Origin: Paraburkholderia sp. BL23I1N1
Lineage (GTDB): Bacteria > Pseudomonadota > Gammaproteobacteria > Burkholderiales > Burkholderiaceae
Length of the DNA stretch: 64,000 nt
Assembly (NCBI RefSeq): GCF_003610295.1
Contig: NZ_RAPV01000001.1
Coordinates: forward strand, 2,356,001-2,420,000
Reading direction: 5' to 3'
A program made the position numbers and the translations under genes. How positions within the stretch are numbered: the first letter of the stretch is position 1; each line of letters begins with the position of its first letter. Below are positions 45,571-55,211 of the stretch, in pieces. The notes below the pieces were generated by a model. The model had not been told where the DNA came from. It searched no databases and worked only from the letters and a program-made list of their open reading frames with translations.

Positions 45571-47381
45571 GTGTGCGCTCCCTGCATCACGCCGAACGTC
45601 GGCGAGTGCGACGTATCGATCGTCTTGCCATTGCCGACGTACATATGCACGCCGCACGGCAGACACGGGTCGAAACTGCGCACTGCGCGCATGATGTCGA
45701 TACCCTTGAATTTGTCCGGCCCGTTCTCTTCGAAGATCGGCGTGTTCTGCACCGCGTCTTCATACGGTCCAGGTGTGCCGTAGATATCGCGCGGATTGGC
45801 GTTCCACGGCGTAGGCGGATACGGGTGATAGTTGGCGATCTTGCCCTCGCGGATCACGAGATGATGCGAGAGCACGCCGCGCACCGCTTCATGGAAACCG
45901 CAACCAATGGCTTCCTCCGGCACCGTAAAGTCACTGAACGTGCGGGTGCGGCCCGCATGCAATTCCGCCAGCGCCTGCTCGGCAAAGTACAAAGCGGCCG
46001 CCGCCGAATACGCCTGAAAATAGGTGCGGGCGCGATCGCGTTCGATCGCATTGCTCCACTTCGGAATCTTCCATTCGAATTCGACTTCGGGCTTGAGCGC
46101 AGTCTTCGGCAAGTAGATCTTCACGCTTTGGCCGGTCGCCTTGATGTAACCGATATCCACCAGCCCCGCCAACGCGGTGGCCCACAGGCGTGCGATCGGT
46201 CCGCCGCCGGTATCGAGCGCGAGGTGATCGCCCGTGCGCTTGTCGAGCCAGCGCGGCGACATCACCCACGTGTAGTTGCCGTCGAATTTGCGCTTCTGCG
46301 GGCGTGGCAGCGTGGTCTGATTCCACGGGTGCTTGCGGTCCACGGGATTGCCGAGCGGGTCCTGCTTGACGAAGGTTTCTTCGTGATCCCAATCGTCGTA
46401 ATAGGAACTGCCCAACAGGATGCGGATGTTCAGATTGATATCCACGAGATCGGTGGTCACCAGTTCGCCGTCCACCACCACGCCCGGTGTGACGAACATG
46501 CCGCGGCCCCATTGCGTCATGGCGTTGTAGCTGTAGTCGCACACGTTCGGGTCCTGGAACGAGCCCCAGCAACCGAGCAGAATACGGCGCCTGCCGACTT
46601 CTTCGTAACCCGGTAGCGCTTCATAGAAGAAGTTGAACAGATCGTCATGAAGCGGCACGACTTTCTTCATGAACTCGACGTACTTCATCAAACGCGTGAT
46701 GTAATCCGTGAACAGCTGAATGGTGGGCACCGTGCCCACACCACCGGGATAAAGCGTCGACGGATGCACGTGACGCCCTTCCATCAGGCAGAACATCTCG
46801 CGCGTATAGCGGCTGACCATCAAGGTCTCGCGATAGAACTCGCCGGTGAACGGATTGAGCGCGGTCATGATATCCGCGATGGTCTTGTAGCCATGTTTGT
46901 CCGCATTTGGCGCGGGTGTTTTTTGCGCCTTGGCCCACACACCGGGATTGGTCTCCCTGACCATCTTTTCGCAGAAATCCACACCCACCAGGTTGTCCTG
47001 GAAAATGTTGTGGTCGAACATGTATTCGGCCGCTTCGCCGAGATTGACGATCCATTCGGCAATCGCCGGCGGTTTCACGCCGTACGCCATATTCTGCGCA
47101 TACACCGAACAGGTCGCGTGATTGTCGCCGCAGATCCCGCAGATACGGCTCGTGATGAAATGCGCGTCGCGCGGGTCTTTGCCCTTCATGAAAATGCTGT
47201 AACCACGAAAGATCGATGAGGTGCTGTAGCACTCCGCCACGCGGCGGTTCGCAAAATCGATCTTGGTGTAAATCCCCAGGCTGCCCACGATCCGCGTAAT
47301 CGGATCCCAGTTCATTTCGACCAGCTTGCCCGGCGCTGCCTGGGTGCTTGCGGTCGCTTCAGGTGCGGTACTAACGGCCAT
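45567..47381 (-). CDS. hhyL: [NiFe] hydrogenase large subunit, group 1h type
   Basis: 604 residues. The L1 motif RICGICGDNH (about 78) and L2 motif DPCLPCGVH (about 570) carry the four Ni ligands. The 28-residue tail after His is the expected endopeptidase substrate. SLGIYTKIDFANRRVAECYS and the overall length match group 1h (actinobacterial-type, high-affinity, oxygen-tolerant) enzymes that oxidise atmospheric H2. Starts at ATG 47381, 60 bp after hhyS. First structural partner of a 15-gene leftward operon. Confidence 0.95.
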   Translation of the reverse strand: MAVSTAPEATASTQAAPGKLVEMNWDPITRIVGSLGIYTKIDFANRRVAECYSTSSIFRGYSIFMKGKDPRDAHFITSRICGICGDNHATCSVYAQNMAYGVKPPAIAEWIVNLGEAAEYMFDHNIFQDNLVGVDFCEKMVRETNPGVWAKAQKTPAPNADKHGYKTIADIMTALNPFTGEFYRETLMVSRYTREMFCLMEGRHVHPSTLYPGGVGTVPTIQLFTDYITRLMKYVEFMKKVVPLHDDLFNFFYEALPGYEEVGRRRILLGCWGSFQDPNVCDYSYNAMTQWGRGMFVTPGVVVDGELVTTDLVDINLNIRILLGSSYYDDWDHEETFVKQDPLGNPVDRKHPWNQTTLPRPQKRKFDGNYTWVMSPRWLDKRTGDHLALDTGGGPIARLWATALAGLVDIGYIKATGQSVKIYLPKTALKPEVEFEWKIPKWSNAIERDRARTYFQAYSAAAALYFAEQALAELHAGRTRTFSDFTVPEEAIGCGFHEAVRGVLSHHLVIREGKIANYHPYPPTPWNANPRDIYGTPGPYEDAVQNTPIFEENGPDKFKGIDIMRAVRSFDPCLPCGVHMYVGNGKTIDTSHSPTFGVMQGAHT

Positions 47382-47441
47382 GACCTTCTCCCTGCTGACA
47401 AGTCGAATTCCGCCAACTACATCGCCTACTACGCCGCCGGA

Positions 47442-48500
47442 TCAGCGACGGTAGCCGGTGGTGAGTTTCGAACCGTTGTGACGCCATTTCGGCTCGTCGT
47501 TGAGCGTGTTGTTGGTGAGCTTGCGCAGGCTGCGAATCAGCGGACCATAGCTCTTGATCAGATTCGACGACAGCACCGATCCCGGTGGCTGATCCATGAA
47601 CGGCATGAACTTGTCGGGAAAGCCCGGCATCGTGCAGCCGATGCAGATGCCCCCCACATTCGGACAACCACCAATGCCGGCCATCCAGCCGCGTTTTGGC
47701 ACGTTGCACTGCACGACGGGCCCCCAGCAGCCCAGCTTGACGATGCAATTCGGGCTGCCGTATTCGCTGGCGAAGATCGCCTGTTCGTAGGAGCCCGCAC
47801 GATCGCAACCGTCGTGAACGGTGCGGGTAAAGAGCCACTTCGGCCGCAACGCATCGTCGAGCGGAATCATCGGCGCGAGACCCGCCAGTTGATAGAGCAG
47901 ATAGAGCAGCGTCTCCATGAAGTTGTCCGGCTGCACCGGACAGCCCGGCACATTGACGATCGGCAGGCCCGCTTTCGACTTCCAGTCCCAGCCGAGGTAA
48001 TCGGCGAGGCCCATGCAGCCGGTCGGATTGCCTTCCATGGCGTGAATGCCGCCATAGGTCGCGCAGGTGCCCGCGCCGACGACCGCCAGCGCGCGCGGCG
48101 CCAGCCGGTCGAGCCATTGCGGAATCGTGATCGGTTCCTGTGTATCGGGGTCGGTGCCCAAGGCGGCCCAGTATCCTTCGCGATTGATACGCTCGTTCGG
48201 AATGGACCCCTCCATCACCAGCACGAAGTTCTCGAGCTCGCCACGCGCGGCCTGATGAAACGGTTTGAGAAACTCGTCGCCGTTCTCATACGCCAATACC
48301 GGGTTGTGCAAATGCACCTTGGGTAGACCGGGAATCGCACCGAGAATCACATCTTCGATGCTCGGCTGAGTCGCCGCGGTAATCGATACCGAATCGCCGT
48401 CGCAGCCGAGGCCCGCGGTGATCCAGATGATGTGCACTTCGTTTAGAGCCGGCGCGTGCTGAGTCTTGCGCCCATAAGGGACGTTATCTGCTTCTGCCAT
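47442..48500 (-). CDS. hhyS: [NiFe] hydrogenase small subunit, group 1h type
   Basis: 352 residues from ATG 48500, with GGAGA about nine bases upstream; a GTG five codons earlier is possible. No Tat signal is present, as is usual for group 1h. Cys residues for the Fe-S clusters are in WITAGLGCDGDS, VGAGTCATYGG, PGCPVQPDNF, VHDGCDRAG, LGCWGPVVQCN and GGCPNVGGICIGCTMPG. Cytoplasmic or peripheral membrane H2 oxidation is expected. It is the first gene of the operon; the upstream 302 bp up to the IS must hold its promoter unless transcription comes through from the nickel permease gene. Confidence 0.95.
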   Translation of the reverse strand: MAEADNVPYGRKTQHAPALNEVHIIWITAGLGCDGDSVSITAATQPSIEDVILGAIPGLPKVHLHNPVLAYENGDEFLKPFHQAARGELENFVLVMEGSIPNERINREGYWAALGTDPDTQEPITIPQWLDRLAPRALAVVGAGTCATYGGIHAMEGNPTGCMGLADYLGWDWKSKAGLPIVNVPGCPVQPDNFMETLLYLLYQLAGLAPMIPLDDALRPKWLFTRTVHDGCDRAGSYEQAIFASEYGSPNCIVKLGCWGPVVQCNVPKRGWMAGIGGCPNVGGICIGCTMPGFPDKFMPFMDQPPGSVLSSNLIKSYGPLIRSLRKLTNNTLNDEPKWRHNGSKLTTGYRR

Positions 48501-48802
48501 GATGTGTGTCTCCACTGCGAACCACGTTCTTTTTCAATCAGGCAAAGATACGTGGCGAGTGCCGCACGGCAGTCACGTGTCCAGCAATCGGTCGGCAATA
48601 ATTCCGCACTATGCGGTCAAAAGGATCCGATTTGCTGCATGTATTGTTGGGAAAGGTGCCCACCGTGATGAGCCCGAAAAACTTTTTTGAGTATAGTTCA
48701 GCGATGCGAAATAACCCAGTCTCCGTCCCTTATTCACGAGACATGGCGCGGCCTGGGCCTGATAACCCGATGGGTGCGACTACCGTAATTCTCTGACAAT
48801 AG
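48501..48802. other. Presumed hydrogenase promoter region, nothing recognised
   Basis: 302 bp between hhyS and the IS element, less GC-rich than the flanks. No ORF with coding character, no sigma-54 type GG-N10-GC element and no clear inverted repeat were seen. Confidence 0.5.
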
Positions 48803-49728
48803 CCCTTAAAGGCCAGTTCAAAAAAAAGCCCGGAAGGGCTGTTTACTTTTCCACGAAACGGTTAACCTTGGATGCCTGAACAACGGATCAAGAAATGCCG
48901 GCACCTATCATCGATGACGAACTGTGGGCACTGATCGAACCGCTACTTCCACCGCCCAAACCGCGACGCAGGCGGTACCCTGGACGGCTGCCGGTCTCGG
49001 ACCGTGCAGCACTCAATGGCATCCTGCTCGTGCTGAAGACAGGGATGCGTTGGAACCATCTCCCGACCCGCCTGGGCTTCGGCTCTGGAGCGACTTGCTG
49101 GCGTCGGTTGCACGGCTGGCAGCAGGCCGGAGTGTGGGACAAGCTGCACGGGCTACTGCTCGACAAGCTGCGCGAATCTGGCCAGCTCGATTTCTCATAT
49201 GCGGCTGTCGATTCATCGTCCGTGCGAGCCGTTGGGGCGGGCCAAAAACTGGGCCAAACCCCACCGATCGCGCACGACCAGGGTCCAAACACCACGTCCT
49301 CGTAGACGCGAACGGCGTTCCTGTCAGCGTGATCGTGACCGGCGCGAACCGCAACGATGTCACGCAACTGCTACCGCTGGTCGACGCTATCCCGCCGATT
49401 CGCGGCACTCGTGGCCGACCGCTTCGCAAGCCCAAGGTCATCTACGCCGACCGTGGCTACGACTCCGACTCGCATCGCCGCAGACTTCGCGAGCGTGGCA
49501 TCAGACCGGTCATCGCCAGGCGCCGCACCGAACACGGCAGCGGCCTCGGCAAGTTCCGTTGGGTCGTCGAACGGACTCATTCGTGGCTCCATGGTTTCCG
49601 TCGTCTTCGCATTCGCTTCGAACGCCGATCTGACATTCATGAAGCATTCCTCAAACTAGCCTGCTCACTCGTCTGCTGGAACATCTTCAGCCGAACTGAG
49701 CGCCCTTTTTGAACTGGTCTCTTAAGGG
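48803..49728 (+). mobile_element. IS5-family insertion sequence (IS427-like group), about 926 bp
   Basis: Imperfect terminal inverted repeats: CCCTTAAAGGCCAGTTCAAA at 48803-48822 against, on the other strand at 49728, CCCTTAAGAGACCAGTTCAA. Between them is one transposase in two overlapping frames. No clean target duplication is visible in the flanks (AATAG on the left, TTCAGG on the right). The right end is only 27 bp from the 3' end of the nickel permease gene. Confidence 0.88.
48895..49712 (+). CDS. IS5-family transposase, two frames joined by probable -1 programmed frameshift
   Basis: The first frame (48895-49305, 136 residues) has the DUF4096-type N-terminus, PAPIIDDELWALIEPLLPPP, and AAVDSSSVRAV with the first catalytic Asp. 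The second frame supplies TGPNPTDRARPGSKHHVLVD, YADRGYDSD (second Asp) and VVERTHSWLHGFRRLR (Glu region), ending at TGA 49710-49712. At CCAAAAAC (about 49242-49250) a -1 slip on the A5 run joins them. IS427-group elements are known to use such slips, so this one break is probably natural. Confidence 0.88.
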
Positions 49729-49754
49729 TTCAGGCGATTGATCTGTTACAACCC

Positions 49755-50822
49755 TCACGGGCGAATCTCGAGTTCCTCGAATCGCATCCATTTGTAAAAC
49801 GCGACTGACAACAGCCAGCTCGCCAGAAATACACCGATGATCGCGTAGCCGATCATGCCGACGTTGTCGTTCAGACTGCCCACCGCCTGCCAGAATCCGC
49901 CACTCAGGTGCAGCTTGCCGGCCAGCAATCCGAGACCTTCCATCCCGCCGACAAAGAGCGCGACGAGCACCGAAATCGTCGTGACGGTGATGTTGTAATA
50001 CAGCTTGCGGACCGGCTTCACAAACACCCAACCATAGGCGCCCAGCATCAGGATGCTGTCGGTGGTGTCGACGAGCGTCATGCCCGCCATGAACAGCACC
50101 GGAAACACCAGAATCGACCAGATCGACATGCCCTGCGCGGCGCCGGCGGCGGATATGCCAAGCAGCCCGACTTCCGTTGCGGTATCGAAACCGAGGCCGA
50201 ACAGAAAGCCGAGTGGGTACATATGCCAGCTCCGGCTGATCAGGCGAAATAGCGGCCGGAAAACACGCGCGAGAAAGCCACGATTGGCGAGCAGCATATC
50301 GAGATCCTCATCGACATAAGGTTCGCCTCGGCGTACGCGCCGAAAAGCGCGCAGCACCGAGCGCAGCACGATCAGATTCAGCAGCGCAATGGCAAACAGG
50401 AAGAACGTCGACACGAGCGTGCCGATTACGGCGCCGATTTCCTTGAAGTCGCTCATGCGGCTTTGCAACGCCATGGCGGTCGCCGCAATGCCGATCGTCG
50501 CCAGCACGACAATGGTGGCGTGTCCCAGCGAGAACATCAGCCCCACCGTCAGCGGACGCTGGCCGGACTGCATCAGCTTGCGCGTGACGTTGTCGATGGC
50601 CGCGATATGATCCGCGTCCACCGCGTGCCGCAGGCCAAACGAGTAAGCAAGCAGGCAGGAGCCCATCAGCAGCGGGTAGCCGCGAAACGCCACGAAGGCC
50701 GTCACCCATGCCGCGAGATTGAAAGTAAGCAAAAACGCGTAGAGCCATGCGATCTGCCGGCGCTGTTGACCACGCCGTTGGCCCTCTTCCTCGCCGAGGA
50801 GCGCCTTCACAAACTCCGTCAT
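49755..50822 (-). CDS. HoxN/NixA-family nickel permease
   Basis: 355 residues from ATG 50822 with GGGAGAG upstream. About eight membrane segments and the nickel-binding signature HAVDADHIAAIDN (about 66-78). LGHATIVVLATIGIAATAMA and FGLGFDTATEVGLLG (the second conserved NiCoT motif) follow. High-affinity nickel uptake, needed for the hydrogenase on the other side of the IS. The orientation is the same as the hydrogenase operon, so it may once have led it. Confidence 0.93.
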   Translation of the reverse strand: MTEFVKALLGEEEGQRRGQQRRQIAWLYAFLLTFNLAAWVTAFVAFRGYPLLMGSCLLAYSFGLRHAVDADHIAAIDNVTRKLMQSGQRPLTVGLMFSLGHATIVVLATIGIAATAMALQSRMSDFKEIGAVIGTLVSTFFLFAIALLNLIVLRSVLRAFRRVRRGEPYVDEDLDMLLANRGFLARVFRPLFRLISRSWHMYPLGFLFGLGFDTATEVGLLGISAAGAAQGMSIWSILVFPVLFMAGMTLVDTTDSILMLGAYGWVFVKPVRKLYYNITVTTISVLVALFVGGMEGLGLLAGKLHLSGGFWQAVGSLNDNVGMIGYAIIGVFLASWLLSVAFYKWMRFEELEIRP

Positions 50823-50851
50823 GGGTTCTCTCCCGGGAGGCAAAGGCTGCT

Positions 50852-50877
50852 GCATTGCACAGTCAAGCGCTCAATGC
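50852..50877. promoter_or_regulatory. Inverted repeat upstream of the nickel permease gene
   Basis: GCATTG (50852-50857) and CAATGC (50872-50877) are inverted around 14 bp, about 30 bp before the start codon. It does not match the NikR GTATGA-type operator. It may be an operator for another regulator or chance. Confidence 0.3.
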
Positions 50878-50990
50878 CTGCAATCGATAATAGACCTTTT
50901 CCTGTTACTTTTTCGCGCATACGATCCCCGGCGAGATCGGACACGCCGCGCCATCGTTCCTTCGATGACGCAGCGCATCACTGTTTCAAA

Positions 50991-51371
50991 CTACTTCACG
51001 TCGAACGCATAGTCGCCGTGCGTGCGGTGCCCGTCGGATGCCACGGCCACCCAGTGCACGGTGTAATGCCCGGCCGCGAGCGGCGGTAGGGGCACGGTCA
51101 TCGTCGCCGTCTGATGGGCGTCGACGGCGGATTTCTCCGTGTTGACCTGCTTGCCGCTTGCGTCGGTCACGGTCAGCGAGCTGAATGACGGCTCGAGCGG
51201 CCCGTCGAACATCACGCGGATCTGCGCGGGCGAGGCCACCGTCGCGCCCGCGCCCGGCTCCTGCTTCTGGGGAAATACATGAGCGAAAGCGGCGCTCGCG
51301 AAGGCGAGCCCGGCAATCAGCAACGGCAGCTTCGCCGCGGCGCGCAGCCGGTCATGTCGATCGTTTTTCAT
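50991..51371 (-). CDS. copC: CopC-family copper resistance protein
   Basis: 126 residues from ATG 51371, with AGGAG upstream. Signal peptide about 1-32 (KLPLLIAGLAFASAAFA), giving a mature N-terminal HVFPQKQEPGAG with the Cu(II)-binding N-terminal His. Beta-barrel pattern PAQIRVMFDGPLEPSFSSL and the C-terminal DGHRTHGDYAFDV with the second His site. Periplasmic copper carrier. No copD is adjacent; an outer-membrane protein and DUF2946 gene are upstream on the same strand. Confidence 0.92.
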   Translation of the reverse strand: MKNDRHDRLRAAAKLPLLIAGLAFASAAFAHVFPQKQEPGAGATVASPAQIRVMFDGPLEPSFSSLTVTDASGKQVNTEKSAVDAHQTATMTVPLPPLAAGHYTVHWVAVASDGHRTHGDYAFDVK

Positions 51372-51419
51372 CGCGCACTCCTGCATAACGGTATTAACAG
51401 TATTAAAGGTTTGGCTACG

Positions 51420-52316
51420 TTACTGGAAGAGAGGCTTGCCGATCGTGGTCGGCGCGACATCGTCGAAGAAGATGTGGGCCTGCACCAGAATGCCTACGTG
51501 CGAACCGCTTGCGTGGTTGATCGGGATTTGCGCCTCGACGCCGAACTGGCCATAGCGGTTGATCCAGATGAAGCCCGGATTGACCGTGCCGGTTGTCTGC
51601 CCCTGGCTTCTCGAGAGCGGAACTTCCACCAGCGGAATGACATTCGCCAACGGCTGAGGCAGGCCGATGTCGTGCACGTGCTGCTGCAGATACGGCAAGC
51701 TGTATTGCACGGTGAAGCCGTAGTTGAATGCGTTCGGCTGCCCCGCTCCCGTTGTCAGCGCCGGGCCGGCTTCACCCGTGATCGCGATCGGCCGCAAATA
51801 AGCCAGCGACGCGGGCAGATCGCCCATGCCCTTGCCGGCGTAGATCGTCGGCGAGATCGTCGAGAAGTTGCTCGCGATCGCACGGCTTCCTGTGCCGCCG
51901 AGTTCGGCGTTCACGCCGACTGAAGTCATGAACTCGTGTTCGTCGTTGACATACAGCAGGTACTTCAGACCGACGCCGAAGTTGTCGAAGCCGCGCGCCT
52001 TCGGGTTGTTTTGCATCACGTAGCTGCCGTCTACCGAGACGGCCAGGCGCGGCGTGATCAGTTTGTCGTACTCGAAGTCGAAGGTATTGATACTTTGATC
52101 GCCGTTGTCGCCCGGCACGCGCTGGTGCCCGTACTCGAGGTTGGCTTCGTCGCCGACGCCGGGGTCGTCAACGGCCATCGTCGAGGGAAAGACGCGATTA
52201 CCCGCAATCGCGTGAGCACTCGCGATTGAAGGGGCGAAGAGCAATACGCCGATGGCAGCCGCAACGAGCGACGTCGTGCGCAGCGGTATCGCGCTGCGCG
52301 TTGCACGGGTGTGCAT
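51420..52316 (-). CDS. Outer-membrane beta-barrel protein in copper gene group
   Basis: 298 residues with a signal peptide (about 1-35, ending SIASA) and alternating polar/apolar strands. The mature start includes AIAGNRVFPSTMAVDDPGVG. It ends in TTIGKPLFQ with a C-terminal aromatic as in barrels. Similar in shape to small channel or sensor-like outer-membrane proteins found with CopC and DUF2946. Substrate unknown; copper is inferred from neighbours. Confidence 0.7.
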   Translation of the reverse strand: MHTRATRSAIPLRTTSLVAAAIGVLLFAPSIASAHAIAGNRVFPSTMAVDDPGVGDEANLEYGHQRVPGDNGDQSINTFDFEYDKLITPRLAVSVDGSYVMQNNPKARGFDNFGVGLKYLLYVNDEHEFMTSVGVNAELGGTGSRAIASNFSTISPTIYAGKGMGDLPASLAYLRPIAITGEAGPALTTGAGQPNAFNYGFTVQYSLPYLQQHVHDIGLPQPLANVIPLVEVPLSRSQGQTTGTVNPGFIWINRYGQFGVEAQIPINHASGSHVGILVQAHIFFDDVAPTTIGKPLFQ

Positions 52317-52421
52317 GGTTCATCCTGTTCATGGGTCATGGCAAGACCGGCGCGCGTCTCTACAGACGGACGTGCGACGGCATCGCGATGCGCTCATGGC
52401 ATCGCGCCGGTGTGACTCGAA

Positions 52422-52865
52422 TCAGGATGCGTGCGGCGGGGCGCGGGGCTGCGCGAAGGTGAGCGGTTCGACGCGGCGAACGCTCTCGAAGCGGGTGGCG
52501 ACGGTATGCTGAAGCACGCGAACGGTGACGAAGAACAATGTCTCGACGCTGGGCAGCGCAGGCATGTGGGCGAGCAGACTGCAATAGCCGCAGGCGTCGC
52601 CGTCGGAGGTGGCAGTGTGTTGAGTATGTTTGCCGCTGGGGTCGTCCGATGCCTGGTCCGGCATGGAGGGCATGGAGGACATGGCAGACATGGCATCCAT
52701 CCCCGGCATGGAAGCCATTGACGGCATCGAGCAATGCTCGCCTTCCATTGCGGTTTCACCGCCGTTGCGTGCAGCGAGCGAATGGGAGATTGTTGGCGCG
52801 AGCGTGGCCATCAGGATCGCAAACAATCCCAGCCAACTGCCGATCTTCCGAAAGAGACGACTCAA
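52422..52865 (-). CDS. DUF2946-like protein
   Basis: 147 residues. Signal/anchor helix at about 9-33 (GLFAILMATLAPTISHSLA). Met/Ser-rich HCSMPSMASMPGMDAMSAM (about 45-63), a composition that binds Cu(I), and then DACGYCSLLAHMPALP, the conserved DUF2946 CxxC. Family members accompany copper and TonB-dependent receptor genes. It leads a leftward group with the outer-membrane protein and CopC. Confidence 0.83.
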   Translation of the reverse strand: MSRLFRKIGSWLGLFAILMATLAPTISHSLAARNGGETAMEGEHCSMPSMASMPGMDAMSAMSSMPSMPDQASDDPSGKHTQHTATSDGDACGYCSLLAHMPALPSVETLFFVTVRVLQHTVATRFESVRRVEPLTFAQPRAPPHAS

Positions 52866-53027
52866 GATGCGCCCGGCGACACGATTAGAAGCTGCGGTGG
52901 ATTATGCCATGGGGCACCGCGCGTCCCTGCGCGTGAAACACAGCTTATGCCACTAGTGCCAGACACTTCACGTTTACGCCACGGACAGTGGACAATGCCT
53001 CATCCCGGCTCTTGGCACGGAGTGTCC

Positions 53028-54371
53028 ATGAAAGCGTATCGCCCGCGTCCCCCGCACTTACCCGGCGATCATTCGCATGCGGAGTGGCGCGATCACACCC
53101 TGCCTTACGTCATCGTGGCCGCGCTTGTCGTGCTGATGGTCACGCTGATCGTCTGGGTGGTCGATCCGGCGCCGCCGAAAACCATCACGATCAGCGCGGG
53201 CCCGCACGATAGTTCGTTCTTCGTCACCGCCGATCTGTACAAGAAGATCCTCGCCCGCAACGGCATTACGCTGAAGGTGCTGGAATCCGATGGCTCGGTG
53301 GAGAACCTGCACCGTCTGCTCGACCCGAAACAGCATGTCGATCTCGCGCTCGTGCAAGGCGGTGCGGCCGACGGGATCGACACGTCGTCGCTGATGTCGC
53401 TTGGCAGCGTGTTCTACATTCCGGTGGTCGTGTTCTATCGCGGCACGGGTATCGGCGAGCTTTCAGAACTGGAAGGCAAACGGATTGCCATTGGCCGCGA
53501 AGGCAGCGGCACGCGCCTCCTCGCGCTCAAGCTGCTGGAAGCCAACGGCATCGAACCGGGCGGCGACACCGTGCTGGTGCCGAGCGACGGCTTGCAGGCC
53601 GCCACGCAACTCGTGGCGGGCGAAGTCGACGCGGCGATCCTGAACGGCGACTCGGCCACGCGCGGTTTGATGCTGCGGCTCCTGAAGGTGCCCGGCATCT
53701 CCGTGATGGATTTCGACGAAGCCAGCGCCTATACGCGGCTCTTTCCCTATCTCGACGAGATCGACCTGCCACCTGGCGTGCTGGATCTCAAGCACAGGAT
53801 TCCGCCCGACACGGTCCATCTGATCAGCCCGACGGTCGAACTCGTGGCACGGACCAATTTGCATCCGGCCATTTCCGACTTATTGATCGAAGCCGCGCAG
53901 GAGGTGCACGGCCTGCCTGGGCTCCTGCAGCGCGCGGGGCAATTCCCGAGTCCGGTCGCCCATGAGTACCAGATCAGCGAGGACGCGCAGCGCTACTACA
54001 AGACCGGCAAGAGTTTCCTGTACCGCACGCTGCCGTTCTGGCTCGCGAGCATTGGCGACCGCACGCTCGTTCTGCTACTGCCGATGGCGGTGCTGCTGAT
54101 TCCGGCGATGCGGCTGATCCCGGCGCTTTACGGATGGCGGGTACGCTCGCGCATCTATCGCTATTACGGGGCGTTGATTGCGATCGAGCGCGGCGCACTC
54201 GCCGACTCGACCGAGGAGGAGCGCAAGCAGCTTTTCGCGGAACTCGATCAGATCGAGGCGTCGCTGAACCGCTTGCGTATGCCGCTTGCATATGCCGACG
54301 CGTTCTATGTGCTGCGCGAGCACGTCGGCTTTGTGCGCAGCCGGCTGGCGGCGCAAGGCAGCCACCCCTAG
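53028..54371 (+). CDS. TAXI-family TRAP-type solute-binding protein with membrane anchors
   Basis: 447 residues from ATG 53028, with GGAG seven bases upstream; ATG 52995 is an alternative. One N-terminal membrane helix (YVIVAALVVLMVTLIVWVV, about 26-44), then the TAXI domain starting KTITISAGPHDSSFFVTADL, with ALVQGGAADG and IGREGSGTRLLALKLL. A second helix at about 345-365 (TLVLLLPMAVLLIPAMRLIP) is followed by a coiled cytoplasmic tail. No TRAP permease genes are next to it, so it is more likely a ligand sensor or stand-alone binding protein. Confidence 0.83.
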   Translation: MKAYRPRPPHLPGDHSHAEWRDHTLPYVIVAALVVLMVTLIVWVVDPAPPKTITISAGPHDSSFFVTADLYKKILARNGITLKVLESDGSVENLHRLLDPKQHVDLALVQGGAADGIDTSSLMSLGSVFYIPVVVFYRGTGIGELSELEGKRIAIGREGSGTRLLALKLLEANGIEPGGDTVLVPSDGLQAATQLVAGEVDAAILNGDSATRGLMLRLLKVPGISVMDFDEASAYTRLFPYLDEIDLPPGVLDLKHRIPPDTVHLISPTVELVARTNLHPAISDLLIEAAQEVHGLPGLLQRAGQFPSPVAHEYQISEDAQRYYKTGKSFLYRTLPFWLASIGDRTLVLLLPMAVLLIPAMRLIPALYGWRVRSRIYRYYGALIAIERGALADSTEEERKQLFAELDQIEASLNRLRMPLAYADAFYVLREHVGFVRSRLAAQGSHP

Positions 54372-54389
54372 ACGGGGCGGCGAGCTTTT

Positions 54390-55115
54390 TTACGCTTCTG
54401 TGGCGGCCGAGGGTGTGGCCGGCGGCGTTGTCGATTCAGCGGCCTGGGTGTCCGCCGAGGCAGCTTGCGGCTGGCTTTCTGCGCCATCTTGCGCGGTGGC
54501 TGCTGCTTGCGCCACCGGCTCGACCGAGGTGGATGCAGCATCCGGCGCGACCGCAGCGTTCGCGGATGCCTCAGCCGACGGAGCCGCTGCTTTCGCCGCG
54601 CCCCTGCCCGCACGATGCGCCTGCAGACGCTGCGCGCCGGCTGCTTCCTGTGCCGTCACCTTGCCTGCTTCGCCGGCCGTCAGATCGACGCGCGCGGCGC
54701 CTTCGACCAGGCACTTCCAGTAGCGGCTGCCACGGCACCAGGTCTTGATCGCGTCGCGCAACTCGGCTTCGGTCAGCGACAGTTCCTTCGCGTGAGCCAC
54801 GAGGTCTTCAAAGATGCCGACCTTCAGCGGCAGCTTGGGCGCCGGATTCTTCGGGAAGACATTCGGGAAGCGTTTTTGCAGTCTCCCGATCGATTTCACC
54901 ACCGGGTCCACAGGCCTTGCGTCGGCCGCCGGCCTGGCCTCGGCGGCGGGCCTGGCGTCAGTGGCCGGCTTGGCAGCGGGCGCGGCACGGCGCGGCGGCG
55001 ACGGCTTGCGCGCGGGCTTCGCACCGGGCTTGGCGACAGGCTTGGCCGCAGGTGCAGCTTCGGCGCGTGCCGCAGCCAGTTGCTTCTTCAATTCAGCGAG
55101 TTGTTCGAAACCCAT
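54390..55115 (-). CDS. ProQ/FinO-domain RNA-binding protein
   Basis: 241 residues from ATG 55115. The N-terminal coiled helix (FEQLAELKKQLAAARAE) is followed by an Ala/Pro/Lys-rich linker with repeated PAADARP-type blocks to about 65, the ProQ/FinO core (about 68-150: RLQKRFPNVFPKNPAPKLPL, KTWCRGSRYWKCLV) and an Ala-rich C-terminal tail. FinO-domain proteins bind structured sRNAs. Convergent with the TAXI gene, 18 bp apart. Confidence 0.92.
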   Translation of the reverse strand: MGFEQLAELKKQLAAARAEAAPAAKPVAKPGAKPARKPSPPRRAAPAAKPATDARPAAEARPAADARPVDPVVKSIGRLQKRFPNVFPKNPAPKLPLKVGIFEDLVAHAKELSLTEAELRDAIKTWCRGSRYWKCLVEGAARVDLTAGEAGKVTAQEAAGAQRLQAHRAGRGAAKAAAPSAEASANAAVAPDAASTSVEPVAQAAATAQDGAESQPQAASADTQAAESTTPPATPSAATEA

Positions 55116-55211
55116 AGCGCACAATCAATCGAGAAAGACAAGATTGTAGCAGCGTGTTGGGACACGCTCCTGACACCCGGCGATGCACCGCGTGCCGGTG
55201 GCGGGGAACGA

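Noticed and set aside
48501..48802. Sigma-54 promoter for the hydrogenase
   Set aside because: No GG-N10-GC element with suitable spacing seen.
49242..49250. Transposase frame break as another sequencing error
   Set aside because: A -1 slip at an A-run is the known expression mode of IS427-group IS5 elements, so I treat it as natural.
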